From: Heliopora coerulea
Lineage: Eukaryota; Cnidaria; Anthozoa; Scleralcyonacea; Helioporidae
Length of the DNA: 64,000 nucleotides
Reading direction: 5' to 3'
Assembly (NCBI GenBank): GCA_030142905.1
Contig: JASJOG010000015.1
Location: 2,226,001-2,290,000, forward strand
Positions 1-12,345 of this stretch are shown here, piece after piece. Position numbers and translations under genes: made by a program. The notes under the pieces were generated by a model that worked only from the letters and a program-made list of their open reading frames with translations, was not told the DNA's origin and ran no database searches. The stretch's first letter is position 1. Each line of letters opens with the position of its first letter.

Positions 1-1071
1 ACGGACATTTTTTGTTTACTTTATTTCAAAAAAGTTCAAGCAATTGTTGAGAATTTTTCCAGCTTTGCTGGTTGCTTCAGTGTTTCATTCTGGAAAACAC
101 CCCCTAGCAGCCGCTTGACCATAAATCTTTTGCAGGATTCATGTTAAAAACATTCAAGGTGAAACTGAAAAGTATGCCGGTAAAGCGATCAACACCACAA
201 CGAACCACCAACGTAAGGAATGTTTCCTCTAGTCGAATTTTATCGCGCGAATCGACATTTCTTTGGGTAAACTAAATAGGCTTCTCATTATTTACAGTCG
301 GGAGCCTGCAAGACAAAAGAAAAAGCCGCTTTGCGCGGTAAAATTCCCTAGTGGAAAACATCCTTCTGAGTGTAGTCTGAGGCTCTATGATTGATCGTTC
401 GAACTCATGTCTTTATTTTGCTCATTGGAATGAGCAAATTTGGGAAAAATGACAAAAAAAAATACCAACACAAAAACACTCTCTTGCAGAATAAATGTTC
501 CGATGAGATACAGGCTCGGAAAATTTGCCCGCTCTTGAGCCTCTTGAGTTTGAAAACAGAGACAAGGCCTTAAGAACGTGTTTGGCACAGAATAGGTGCT
601 TGGCGTGGGTATGGTGAATATCGTGAGAGAAATTACACGCACGTGTCATTTTGCGTGTTATTTTGCGCGTAAAAGTGACTGATCACGTGGAAGTCACGCG
701 CTTCTCCTTGTTGACGTCGATGACCAAGTCATATTACACCAGCTTTTCCGTTTACACCGCCGCCATCACGGTTTCTAAACACTCGGGAAAGGGAGACTGT
801 TTCACTACGTGCTTCATGTGTGATATAATAAATAGGAATACCGACTCCACGGCGATTAAGGTTACAAACGCGCCAAATAGTCTACACACTACCGTGATTG
901 GGAACAAAGTCCAAGAACATTTGAACGGCAAAATGATTAGAAATACTCGTTCAAATTCTGAGGTAGGAATACGTGTATAGTTTAAGTAATTATTCTGAAC
1001 TGGATAAATCTCTGGATATACCAGGTTTAGAAGACGTACATGAAGTGCTTCATCTATTTTCACTTTCATAG
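1..1071. other. 5' flank / first-exon region of the sorting nexin gene
   Basis: No coding exon can be shown here apart from the weak candidate at 141-158. ORFs on both strands (for example 651-980 + and 752-1099 -) have no family resemblance; the minus one is the antisense shadow of the first PX exon. The promoter and untranslated first exon of the sorting nexin are presumably in this stretch. Confidence 0.4.
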
Positions 1072-4000
1072 TACCTACTCGTCGAAGTTCGATATCCAAG
1101 GACCTATCGCCACGAAGATAAAGGCAAATTCACCGACTACGAGATCTACATCGAGGTATGGATGTCAAAATAATAAAAAATGCAGCATTCGCGGCACTAG
1201 GTCACTGTTAGACGATGAAATGCGAACTATCTAACAAAACATCTTTGACACCTACGTGCCTTTCAGCTATGCGACGCTAATCATATCACAGCTTAATTCC
1301 TCTGCTTTTTGTTTTTTCACTCTCAGACGAACAAAATCGCGTTTTCCCGGAGAACGTCTACCATTCGAAGACGCTTCTCCGAGTTTCTTTGGCTTCGAAA
1401 ACAACTATCAAGCGTCGAAGTGAACGGATTGGGGAAGTAAGTGTGACAGGAAGACATTGTTTATATTGTCTGGGTGGTATCATCCCTGCTAGCGGACTTA
1501 ACCGGTTGAAACGAAAGGGCATATTTCCCATAAACGTAGCCAAATTTTCCCAAATTTTATCAGTCAGTCATTTTTAAATCCTTCGTTTTACCATTCGGTC
1601 TTTAATGGAAGCCGTAATAATTAGATAAGTACCATTCCATTTTGAACCTCAGCAGGACTCTTGACCTTGTTTGGCTAGCAACAAGGTGAATGCCGTCTTT
1701 TCAAAATTCTTCTTGAAAATTCTTCATTTAAAGTTGGCATGGAGAAACATGTGAAACTTTGTTCTTCCCCACAAAACTTTGGGCAAATAGAAAGTCTAGG
1801 GTAAAGAGGTATTTTTGCCACAAGGTTTGTGTCTGATGACTTGCGGCATGCCCAGTGGAACGGCCAAGGGTCAAACTTGGGAAGGCTTATGCCCCTCTGA
1901 TTTTTTTAGACTGATCACATTAATGCTTGAAATGTTGCTCAAAATGTCTTTGAATTCCTCAGAATCAGTGTCAAAGAGCCTAAAATACAACATTAAACTT
2001 ACTTCCTGGGCCTCAGTTCTAGCCTGTTGAACATTCCCCAATTGGTGACCTGTTTACAAGAATTAGAGTCCAATTCAATGAGGAAGTTATTTATAATCTG
2101 TATGTGAACAATCGACACTTGTCAAAGAAAATTTCCAGGTAAACTGGTGTAAACATGATGTAATTGTACTCCATGAATCCTATTTTGCAGTTTGGTTTAG
2201 GAGACAAGCTTCATTAATTGCATGTACCATATATGCCAAATGGCAAAACCAACCATTATAACTAAGATCCTGCAAGAGAATTTTGAGGCAATTAATCTAT
2301 TAAGGGTCAGGCAACTCAATATATGTCTTTAATACGCATGCTCTCAAGCTGTTCTCTCAGAAAAACTTTCTGAGTCCCTGACAGGAATTGAACCTGCAAC
2401 CTGATCGCCGGTGAGAGCGTCTCCCATCAGGGACTCAGAAAGTATTTCTAAGAGAACAGCTTGAGGGCATGCATATTAAAAATATAATTACCAAGCTACC
2501 ACAAACACATCATCAATATATGTCCCTTATACATTGTAAAAAGAAATTATAAAGGCAACATGATAAAATATTTTCACTGTGAAAAGGGCTCTTCTCCATA
2601 ACTGCCTTGTGATTTGATAACCACTTGTATACCATAGATATTGATGAAAGGACCTTTTTCAATATATTTAATTCATTCCTTTCATGAACTTATAAAGAAG
2701 GAAAGTAGGTTGCTAAGTTTCAAGAGGAATGGCTTGAAAATCAAAAATTGATTGAACATACTATGAAGAATGATGTAGCTACTTTAGATTTATTTAGGTA
2801 TTGTATTGGAGCATGTAGTCTTTGTCCAGTTAAATGAAAAAGATAAAAGGATCTAGTTTAAAGGTGATATCTTGAAGTGGAACAATTCAAATTTGTAACC
2901 ATCAAAAACTTGTAAATAATTGCTTTCAAGGAAAATGAGAGAAAATTATATTGTGTGACAGGTAGAATATTGTGATAGCTGGATTTTGGTATTAAAAAAT
3001 GTTACCATAGTGAGAAAATTAATCTTCACATCACAATGGTAACAGCACACTTAGGAAATGGTTCCAAATTACTGTTCAACTTATTAATTTTATAACCACC
3101 TGAGACCAAATTTTTACAGAAGAAATTGTTTACTTTTGGAGAAACTGGATCTGCTGAAGTTCTGTACTGTCCATAACAGTTGACTTCTTGGATAATATTG
3201 TTTTTTGGAAACTTTTAGGGGAAATGTCCCTGAACTTCCACCAAAGAAAGTGTTAGGAAGGTTTCATCCAGCTTTCCTAACTTCAAGAAAAGAAGGGTTA
3301 GAAAATTTCTTAAAGAGGTACTGTTCATCTTTTATGTTAAATTAGTTTTAAATTTGTGGCACAAAATTAGCATTGTCAGATAGTATTTGGAAGAGGGAGT
3401 GTACACCTTTCAGGTTAATTTGGTTTTAAACTCAGGGTAGAAAAAAAGTAAACTTTTTTCAAACCAAGAGCCATTGGTTCCTAAATATGTCAAAGTGATT
3501 CCCAACTCCAAGAAGTTAGTTGCCTTTAATTTCTTTTTTTAAAAGAAAAATATTTTTGCAACGCAGAGGGAAACAGAATGATGTGCACAAATAACAACAG
3601 CAGAGGTGGCACTGACCCCCAGTGGGCATTCAGAGAATGTGAGGGGTAATGGAAGCAAGGCAGCAGAAAATGGGTGTTTTGATCCAAATGGCATTCATCA
3701 GTCATTCACGAGCTCAGGATGTTTAAGTTTCTAATTGTTGCTTAGTGTTAAAATCTTCCACTGATTAATTCCGCAATACCAAACTGAATAACCACTTACT
3801 ACATGTACAGTTAGTTAAATATTGCTTTAAAGTTGGGTGCTGATGAAGGAACAGAACTGGAACTGAGTGTGGAGCAAAAAGAGGTTCCAGTATGAGGCTG
3901 GCAGGGATTCACCCAAAAAAGGTTGTGAAACACTGAACTAAGGGATTTGAACTTTTGGAAGTAGTTCCTGCTGATATCTCAAAACAGCAGACAACATCTT

Positions 4001-4490
4001 GACAAAGGGAGCTAAGGCCATTGGAATGGTTCGGTAGATTTAAAAATATGGGTATGTTAGGATTAGGTATCTTTTTTAATCCTAAACTTACCAGAGCCCT
4101 TCCTATTTTTATCTTTGTATTGCTTATGGGAATTTAATTCAATTTTATTTTAGTGTGTTGAAGATTAACAAGTTTCTGTCCTACAGTGGACTACACTTGT
4201 TCTTGCAATCACCAATGACTGTTGAGGAAATTCAGGATTTCCTGGAAGGCAAATATGGTGATAAAACTGTTGAGGACATGTTAGAGGACTTTGGTTGTGC
4301 GGCAAACACAGACAATCCATTTAGTGTGTTTTTACGAAATGATCAGATAGGTCTGTGGATAAACAGGTCTGGAAGACCACAGTCATGTGACAGGTACCCA
4401 AGCACTGTATCACAAGAAGACCACATATTGTGCAGGTCTTCCATGGAATCTTCTGACATGTCATCTGGGAGTTATACTGGGGTTTTCTGA
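1072..4490 (+). CDS. SNX10: SNX10/SNX11-type sorting nexin, PX domain (5' end uncertain)
   Basis: Four exons were assembled: 1072-1155, 1327-1436, 3219-3317 and 4154-4490 (TGA stop). All have AG/GT borders and matching phases, and give 209 residues. The first exons give the PX-domain start, with 'DYEIYIETNKIAF' followed by the basic 'RRRFSEFLWLRKQL' that binds phosphatidylinositol 3-phosphate. The third carries 'PELPPKK' and 'GLENFL'; the fourth has 'LHLFLQSP', the extended PX helix typical of SNX10/SNX11, then a Ser-rich tail. Proteins of this family act on endosomes and in vacuolar ATPase traffic. An in-frame TAG lies just before 1072, so a short upstream coding exon is required. A possible one is 141-158 (ATG, six codons, donor AAG/gtgaaa, phase 0), but this is a guess. 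Family assignment is secure; SNX10 versus SNX11 is not. Confidence 0.85.
2337..2476 (-). repeat. tRNA-like SINE fragment flanked by inverted-repeat arms
   Basis: In the intron between the second and third sorting nexin exons, arms of about 46 bases starting with gcatgc (2337-2386 and 2427-2476) are near-perfect inverted copies. The enclosed segment on the minus strand contains a B-box-like ggttcaattcc and tRNA-like pairing. This looks like a tRNA-derived element inserted or copied as a foldback. Confidence 0.6.
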
Positions 4491-7085
4491 ACTCCATAAC
4501 TTTTTTTTCTATTTAAAGCTCATGTTCATCTGATCTGTAAGCACAAGGCACATATATCAAAGTATCCTGGTTGGATATAAACATTGTAAAAGCCTCTTAT
4601 AGAGGATACCAAATTTGTAGCATGTATATGTGGTTGGACCACAATATCTGGTACATTTCCTGCTATGCTTGCCTTACCCCCTAGAAGCCAATGAATTTGA
4701 TGTACACTGTATATCTATATTATATGGGGGGGACTTAACATGATGCATTTTTTAAATGCATCTTTGTCAACATGTATATAAGTTACAGTTAATTATATTG
4801 TACATGTTTTGTTAATGCACAAGTAACTAATCTTAGCTTTGGACAACATTTAATTATATTAGATTAGTTATTGCATATTATTTTACACATTTGATAGGTT
4901 GTCTGTTTGTTACAATTGTCAACAAACAGACCATGCATACAACCCCTCTCTCTGTACTTTTAAACAGGATCAAGTTCAGAATCTTTCATTTGAAGAGGAT
5001 TTTCATCACCATTTCAAAGAAATTCATTTTCAAGTGAACGGTTTGTAACTTGGCCTCGTTTTAAAGTAGGTAATAAAATGGAGTTTGGTGATGGCTTATT
5101 TGATCAGGGAAGCTTGAAGAATGACAGTTTGATGTCAAATTATACTTTGGGTGGAAGAGCCACTGTGAAAGTGGATTGGAAAATAGGGAGACAGTCTACA
5201 TTCAAGTGAGCTGGGAATCTTACTTTAACTCACAGTTTGGCACAGAATTTGAAGCCTGATGAACATTTTCTCCCTCCTTCATCTCACACACTGTACTCTT
5301 GAAAGTTACAGCAGCAAATCTATTTCCTTCCGAAGAATGACACGCACTTATTTTCATTCACTATTCCAAAAATTAATATAACACCGTGGTATCACAAAAG
5401 GTATGTTACCCATGTTAATGCACGATCTGAGGTCTGTAGACATATTTAGCAACCATGGTCAATCTATGTGGCGAAAAAAAAGGCTTTGGAACTTAACAAA
5501 AGAGTCGGTCTTCCTTCGTATTGGCAAATCTTTGGGCATCGTTTTTCTTGTTTTGGTATCTCGTGGTAAGGTACCACATTTTAAGTTCTTCGAAGAAATT
5601 GTTATAAATATTTAGTAATACTTAATAGCTTGGGATGAAAACAAAACAGCACAGAAGTGGCTAATGATTGTTGGGATTTTTAATTCATACTTGAAGGTAA
5701 CAGACAAACGCAGAAATCTGAAATACCTCATGGCGTTGAGATAATCATTGAATATGTGTTTTTAACGTTGTCATCATAAACCATTTCAGCGTTATGCTTC
5801 GGTTTGGCAAATTAATTTCTTATTACTGATCACTCGTTTCTGGATCAATTTGAATGACTACTTTCCCATTCTCTGGAAAAACAGGGTTTTCTTTTTTCCG
5901 CATAAACTTGCTGCGAACTGGTTAAAGCTACTTTAAGCTTTTCCGTAAGGCAAAGTTTTGAGTTGGCTAACTGCCAAAATTCTTGTAAAAGTTTGAATTT
6001 TTTTTATCTGGTTAAAATGAAACCCGTTCCAATTATCGTAAAGCTTTGATGAGAATACACACTTGGTAGTGTTTATGGTGCCCAGAGAAGTAGACATAAT
6101 TGTCACATTCTGTTAAGTGAAGTATAAGCTTCGCAGAAAATGCTTAAAAACAAAGCAACTTGAATCTTCGAAGCTTTCCAGAGTGACATCAGCTTCTTTT
6201 TTTTATGACACTTGTAATAATAGTTAACGAAAAAACGAAAAGGAAAAAAAAAGGAAATGGCGATCTAACATTTGTAAATCGGTTTCAAGATCGTACAGAT
6301 TGGCACAAACATTTCCTTCGGATTGCTCGACTAAAATTACATATACCTTCAAAATAGTGTATAAACAAAGGTTAAGGTGCGTTCGTGCATCGCCTTGGCA
6401 CACCGACATTGTTTGGCGATATTGGTATTTTCCCCAAAATTACATGTATTATTCAACTTCTAATTTGGAAAGTGCACTCCATTTTTTCAGCTTACGTTCA
6501 AATTTTCTGCTTGCTGGTTTTTTTTATCCCTGTGGTTATATTGTGTTGTAGGACTATTGTTGTCCAACGTTAAAGTGTTTAATTCCTTTATACCTTCTTG
6601 TACAGTAATTTATTGCTATGTTCAGAAATGTTTTTTCCCTAATATAAATTATTATAGTTTAATAAAATGACACTTAATTACCAGTAGACAACTTGTAACG
6701 CTTTTACGTCATGAAATCCATGTTAATTAAAAATGAACGATTGAATTTTTAGTTCTGTTTCACTGATCAATTATGTTTAATCTTTACAATGTTGAGCAAT
6801 GTGTTAATTAAACTGTTATCTGTCAAAGTAACATGGTGGTCTGTAATTTTACAAATATGTTTAAATTACAATAGCACGACCTCATTTTTGAGTCAAATAT
6901 TGAGTTTATGTGGGCACTCTTTCACATTCCAAACACCCCTGCGGCTTTGACAAAAAATGGGCTATTTTCCAGATAAAAATCCATAGGCCTGACACTTAGT
7001 ACCAATGATTTTTATTCTTTAATACTTGAATTATTAAATCTAATTAAGAAATAATCCCTAAAACCATTACCAGCCGATAATTCAA
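4491..7085. other. Intergenic, AT-rich, no recognised gene
   Basis: This is the 3' flank of the sorting nexin. A good polypyrimidine/AG acceptor-like site ends at about 4967 and is followed by a short open frame ending in TAA, which could be an alternative or untranslated 3' exon. ORFs such as 5403-5615 (+) and 6300-6551 (+) are AT-rich, with no similarity I recognise. Nothing else is supportable. Confidence 0.4.
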
Positions 7086-7091
7086 AAAATT

Positions 7092-7182
7092 AGAACAAGA
7101 AACATACTCTGATGAATACCATCTTGTAAACTCAATATTTGAGTTCACAAGGTGCTATTCATCAGAGCATGTTTCTTGCTCT
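7092..7182. repeat. Foldback (hairpin) repeat
   Basis: Left arm from agaacaagaaacat and right arm ending in gtttcttgctct are about 44-base inverted copies with a few mismatches, with only a few bases between them. This is typical of a short palindromic MITE-like element. Confidence 0.75.
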
Positions 7183-7287
7183 ACTTAATCCCTAAGTAAC
7201 CTTGGAACTATTGTGAAAACGGCGTCAACTCAGGTTTCTTTTGAGGCTACGTAGTCTACGGATGCCTCAGTTCCTGGATTACCACTT

Positions 7288-7500
7288 CTAAACCTCGAAC
7301 AGGACTTCATTACATGAATGTCGTAATTTCATCTTTTTCACATTGTACGTGGTAGGTATCTTGACAATTTTCTTCAAGGTATTCAAGTCTTCTGTTTTCA
7401 GTCCTAATAACAAAAGGGTTTTCAAACGTGAAAAAAGAATGTTTGACTGCCGTGACAGGAGTTCTTTGAGATCAGTCACGGCTGTTGCCAACCTTTGGAC
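7288..7500 (-). other. Candidate orphan exon (unrecognised)
   Basis: A minus-strand open frame encodes a Leu/Lys-rich amphipathic stretch ('LKELLSRQSN', then 'LKTLLLLGLKTEDLNTLKK') that reads more like real coiled-coil protein than chance translation. It starts just after an in-frame stop, next to a possible AG acceptor, and ends at a stop near 7288. I do not recognise the family and found no partner exons, so this is speculative. Confidence 0.2.
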
Positions 7501-7720
7501 TTCTTACGTTAACACTCACTACGCAGTATCGTGTTTTTATTCAACAGTGTTTTTACCTTGTATAATCCATGCTTTTTAATGTATTCAATGACTGGATCTT
7601 GTACGATGTACTTTATACTTTCGTTGCGTTTAAGAGCACGTCTGTGAGGAGAACACAACATGGCGATTACAACTTTTAATTTCCGTTGAATCTACCAACA
7701 CAGGGCAGTGAGAACACTTA

Positions 7721-8086
7721 GGTCTGGTTCAAACGCGAGCATAATGGTGGATTTCCACTTGACGTAGAGTGTCGCGCGCGCTACTTTTTCCTTTCGTTTT
7801 AGGAGCTCTCATATCGAACCAAGCAGAAATCTATTCAATTTTAACAATACAACTGTCGCGCGCACAATAAGGCAAAACAAAGGAATGAAGTCAAGCCTGC
7901 GACATAAGGATCGTCGTAATCATAAACATAAGATCATAGTCCAGACATAAGCCAAGAGCCGAACAAAAGACGAAACAAAGAAAAATTTTCGTTGTTTTAT
8001 CTTTGCAAGTCCCTGAGGAGATGTGACGCTTTGTTTTCGTATTGATCTTGTCCTTATGCTTATGTCGCTCGTGTGAACCAAACTTT
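7721..8086. repeat. MITE-like element with degenerate terminal inverted repeats
   Basis: The left end reads ggttcaaacgcgagcataa and the right end cttatgtcgctcgtgtgaacc. Read in reverse complement these share ggttcacacgagcgacataag with several mismatches. The interior has no coding potential. It is probably a non-autonomous DNA transposon remnant. Confidence 0.5.
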
Positions 8087-8481
8087 ACGCTTCGAGCATT
8101 TGTAATAGTCTAATTCTCAATTTTGATCAGTTTTAATGATCACTGTAAAATATAATCGATCGTTTTCAAAAGATTAATGAATATTGGCTTCCAACCTTAC
8201 TCTTTTGGGTTATTTAACATATCCATTGCCTTTGCGCTTATCACCATAACTTACCTACTGGATAAATCCTTGGGAAAGAACAGCAGAGCTCATGCATTGA
8301 AAGACCGTGCTTGATTTTATTAGAAGAACGATGTAAAGGTTGAGCGCTACTTATTTTCTGTGTTGAACCACGTTTGAAAGTCGGGACTCCGTCTGTTGGG
8401 GCTAAAATTACCGGGGCGTCATTCGACCGGGCCTTGACCGCTCAGCGACCAATCAACGCAAGTCATTTTACGTATGGACCA

Positions 8482-8845
8482 GGGCCAGGTTGTTCAAAAG
8501 GCGATTAGCTTAGTCCAGGATTAGCAAAAATTCTATGGACAACTTTCCGATCATGAAGCTAAGAAAAGTTGGAATTTTCTTTAACAGATTTCGGGTGTAT
8601 ACAAAAAGCTTTTAAGCTGTAAAATCTGAGCTACATCGTTCAACCAAAATGAAGGAAACCAAAACAAGCGCCATTGCTCGAAACGTTGGAAACCTTCATA
8701 ATAAATTCGGCAGCCTACTAACCTTTTAACTTTTTGTGCTGTTTTGTACTGCCGACGCAGCATCCCATTTTTATATCATTGTCCAAAACAACATTAACTG
8801 GTAATCCTATATTGGTGCTAATCGTACTTTGAACAACCAGCCCCG
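8482..8845. mobile_element. Non-autonomous TIR element, family A (copy 1)
   Basis: The ends (gttgttcaaaaggcgattagc at the left; gctaatcgtactttgaacaac at the right) are inverted copies. The same element in opposite orientation, shorter, lies at 62984-63224 with the same termini and shared interior. ORFs inside (8581-8763 and 8718-8918 on minus) have no recognised product, so this is MITE-like and not a transposase gene. Confidence 0.75.
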
Positions 8846-9658
8846 GGAGCGCAGCAAAAACATGTTGGTCATCGGCTAGGAGGAAATTCCAGACCTCGAT
8901 GGACGTCGGACTAACCAAGTTTCACTCAAAAGCTGTTTTCTCGCCAAAAATGCCAATAGCACGTCTAGTTTTTGCCAACAAAGATAGATCAATAGTTATT
9001 CTCTTTGTAGAACGAGTTCGGATTGCGAAATGCTCCATCATTTCAGCCTCAAAATCGAACTATTTTGCCACAGATTTTGCTACGCATACACAGCCTGCAT
9101 TTACAAAAAGTAGGTCACAGTCGTCACGTCATCTGTTAACTAGCAACGCGCACCTAAAATTCCCCCCGCACGAGGCTAACAACAATCTAATATTCAAAAG
9201 AGGAATATGTAGAATTTCAGCGATCAATTCTCGATTCCACGGTTTGAATAATCGGGCTGCCTGTGGTCTTCCGCGAAACCATTCGTCTGTTAACGAGATT
9301 TTTTACGGGGAAAAATAATCGTAGAAATTGTCTACTCTCGTTGTTGGGCTCCCAGGCCCCGTTCGGATGCTCGATCCCCGTTTGACTGCCTGGTCTCCAG
9401 TAGGGACCGCAAAAATAAAACCCACAACCAATTACTTCACAATATGAACTCTGCGGTTCGCCGGAATTGGTGAACGCGACGTTTGATCCCTCATAGTTAT
9501 TTCTGTCAAGACGTACAACATCTATTAATGAAACAAGAGAGAGTTTTAAAATTATTTACCTTACTTTGGTTGAACTGATGTCATTATAAATCCATTCTTT
9601 TACAATCATGATATTGTTCTAAAGATGTCAGAATACGTTGTTAGAAGGGAATATTTAA

Positions 9659-9894
9659 ATCCCGTTTACACTGTAACACTTGGGCACGGCACGTTTAATT
9701 AGCCGTAACGAGGTCTACATATACAAAGGCGCCCGGTACGGCTAAATTTTCAGGTACGAATACCAAATGTTAAGAAGGCCGCACCGCTTAGACTGAGAAA
9801 ATTCCCCGTGCCGTGGTCAAAAATACGCGACACCCGTGCCAAAATTGTAGCCGTGCCGTGGCCAAAATGTTAATGGTGTGAACGGAGTTTAAGT
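9659..9894. repeat. MITE-like element with TIRs
   Basis: The left end is cccgtttacactgtaacac with a gggcacggcac motif. The right end is gccgtgccgtggccaaaatg followed by ttaatggtgtgaacgg, an approximate reverse complement. The gene-free interior repeats the gtgccgtg motif. A partial relative starts near 10038 (ccccgtttacactattaac). Confidence 0.55.
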
Positions 9895-10450
9895 AGATAC
9901 TTTTCATTGGTTCACTTTTTTCGTTGCCGAGATAAAAACCAACAGAACGTACGCACGTAAGGGTAGCCAGTGGTGTTTGTGTCTGAAAATAATGGTTGCT
10001 CTACCTTGGACTAAAAATTTTCAACGATACTAACAAAGACCCCGTTTACACTATTAACATTTTAGGTACGGCAAACGGATGATTAACGGGTGATTCTCAC
10101 AGTGTATAAGGCATTTTCCGGTTGAAATGACGTCGTTCATGTTTCTAGCATAGCTCAGTGACACGAAAGTTACTTTCTATTTGTTTATAAAATAGCGAAG
10201 TTTTTTCGAATCCTCGTGATATTCTGAGTTAGTTCTCTGTACTCTAATGAAAACGATGTCAGCTGTGCCTCTGTATACCCTCGAGAAAAAAATGAGGCTT
10301 GTCAATGGGAGCGTGCGTAGGATGCGTGTTAAATACATAAACATGTTCTTGAAAACACTCCATCATTGGAGAGCAAAAATTCAATTTTTGAATCACCGGA
10401 ATGTCTAAATTACCTTTCCAGCTACTTTAAAATTCAAACATTTTTTCAGG

Positions 10451-10536
10451 AGCAGGATCCTAGATCTCCCTTTGACCACCACTTCACCAAACCATTCGAT
10501 AAACATGGGTATGATGATGGGATCAAGGATGGTAAC
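10451..10536 (+). other. Candidate orphan exon, unknown protein
   Basis: A segment with a strong acceptor (ttttttcag) and a good donor (gatg/gtaactg) is open across its length. It encodes a His/Asp/Phe-rich peptide including 'SPFDHHFTKPFDKHGYDDG'. Composition and splice sites look like a true exon, but I recognise no family and find no partner exons nearby. It may belong to a gene overlapping the NMNAT locus, or be a relic. Confidence 0.35.
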
Positions 10537-11005
10537 TGAAGTTGACGGTTTCTTTTTTTAGCATGTTTTGACGACATCTCGTCTTCAGTATTAAGTGTCT
10601 CAGATACAAATCAAACAAAGAATCTCTGAAACCACTACACGCAAGAAGTCGAGCGTTACGCGGATAAATTGGTCACAAAAATAACTCTGTCATTTACGAG
10701 GCACGCTAGCGAGACCTATCGTCCCAATTTCCACAGACTAAACATCAGTAGAGTAGATAGAAATTATTTGATCATAGAGGAGTATAACCTTCTGATTTCC
10801 GACAAACAGAAGATTCCAGCTAGTACAAGCGATGAAGTCAATTTTAGATCCACTTGGTTAAGCTGTTCTGTTTTTATTTCTGATGGTTTCTCGGTTACTG
10901 TTTTTTCTTAGTTAGAACTCTGGGACGTTGCCCAGACTGGTGTGCCGAAAAAAAACCAGTGTGTATTAAAGTTGAAGTGTCTTTATACTTGATCACCCAG
11001 TCAGC

Positions 11006-11215
11006 TAATTAAGCTGTTTTCCCTAGAGGTCCAGCAAGGGCCACCCTCATGGGTCCAGTGTTACTACAGGAGGAAACCAGAGTACCCGGAGAAAACATGC
11101 TATACTGGGTAGAGGCAAACTGAACAATACTCTTCTCACATGTGACCAAGGCAACTTTAATCAGATAACTGCACGGAGCCAATATCGCTCCCAACGGGGA
11201 ACCTTTGCCACCCTG
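11006..11215 (-). repeat. SINE-like repeat, family B (truncated copy)
   Basis: Minus-strand copy of the repeat also present at 41428-41695, 46798-47065 and 61915-62160. Shared blocks include gcagttatctgattaaagtt, cacatgtgagaagag and agtaacactggacccatgag. The tRNA-like head is degenerate in this copy. Confidence 0.75.
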
Positions 11216-11244
11216 TCGAAGAAAAATCAACGATTTGTCGGAGA

Positions 11245-11500
11245 GTTGTCATTGATGATAATACATTTATATATTGTTCAGTCTGTAAGTATTTGCCAGG
11301 GATTAAGTCAAGGAAGATGACTCTTATGGTCAAATCTAAAAATAAGCTGTTTCTAGTCAGTTGTTGCGATTAGTTCTTGCGAAGAGTAACATGTTTTTAA
11401 CCTTCAAATAAGGAAATTATAAAGGGACGTAGTCCCGCCCCCTCTGGCTTACTCCCCGTAAGGAGGACTTTACCTCTTGCGTCAGGGAATTCCTGGCGCC
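11245..11500. repeat. Interspersed repeat, family C (copy 1)
   Basis: It matches, in reverse orientation, the segment at 60410-60775. Shared blocks include attataaaggg followed by acgt-gtccc, ccctctgg, and ggaattcctggcgcc near one end. It has no coding potential and directly abuts the SINE-like repeat on its left. Confidence 0.65.
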
Positions 11501-11641
11501 TCCCCTGAATCGAGCCCTAGTCACAGAGGTGAAAGACACTGCCAAACACACTGGCATCACTACCCCCAAATCGCAAACTTTGTTGGCATTCCATGGATTA
11601 CAAGATTTTTGAAGTCAGTTGAGATGTATTGTGCCGTAATA

Positions 11642-11953
11642 CAGGGTGTCCCAAAAAAAACACAAAAACTATTGAAATCACTTATTGTTAAAATTTGAAT
11701 GCCCTACGAAAAAGCTGAACGTAATGATGCGTCAAATATTGACAAGGTACATGTATTAAAATTTAGGTAAGAAAATCGCCTTGTAAAGTGCGCGATTTTT
11801 TTCCCGTGGGAATTTAAAGCAAAATTATAAAATTACTTATATCAATCATTTATGCACTCGTAGGGACCAACAGAGTGCTAAGGCATTCAAATTCTAACAA
11901 TTAAATTGTTATTGGTGATTTCAATAGTTTTCGGGTTTTTTTGGGACACCCTG
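11642..11953. mobile_element. Mariner/Tc1-type MITE
   Basis: A 312-base element with terminal inverted repeats of about 40 bases beginning cagggtgtcccaaaaaaa and ending tttttttgggacaccctg. It is flanked on both sides by TA, the target-site duplication of the Tc1/mariner superfamily. The interior is non-coding, so it is a non-autonomous copy. Confidence 0.85.
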
Positions 11954-12244
11954 TATATCTGACCAGAATTACGTGTACCTTTTACTCAAACTCAACTGCG
12001 TTTTGTAATCACTGTGTTACAATGAAATTCCACTGCTATCAGCCAATCAAAACTGATACATTTTAACCAATACTTAAAAATTACGGACATAACGGGGGGA
12101 ACTATTTTAGCAGCTATTTTGGTCATTGCATAACATCAATGAAAAACATTAATAACGTTGTCCTTCTAGAATTACAGTCATATTGAGGCAGATAAATGGA
12201 ACCAGGACACATCCATGACCTTTCCTCTCCATCTTAGTCTTGAT

Positions 12245-12345
12245 AGCCCAGTGAGAAAGAGAGTTTCTTGTTGGCCATCAGGTGGTTACAGATTCAATCC
12301 TGACAGGGTCTCAGAACTACTTTCTGAGGATTTGAATGTTACACA
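12245..12345 (+). repeat. tRNA-derived SINE-like fragment
   Basis: tRNA-like arrangement: tagcccagtgagaaagag resembles an A box, and a B-box-like ggttacagattcaatcc sits about 45 bases later. It resembles the fragment in the sorting nexin intron (both end with cagg-ctcagaa...tttctgag). Confidence 0.5.

Noticed and set aside
752..1099. 115-codon minus-strand open frame
   Set aside because: Antisense overlap with the first PX-domain exon; no family resemblance.
2337..2476. CRISPR-like repeat pair
   Set aside because: Only one inverted pair, no regular spacers, and the host is clearly a eukaryote.
8581..8918. Two minus-strand frames that might be a transposase remnant
   Set aside because: Both lie mostly inside the family A MITE, whose second copy does not keep these frames.
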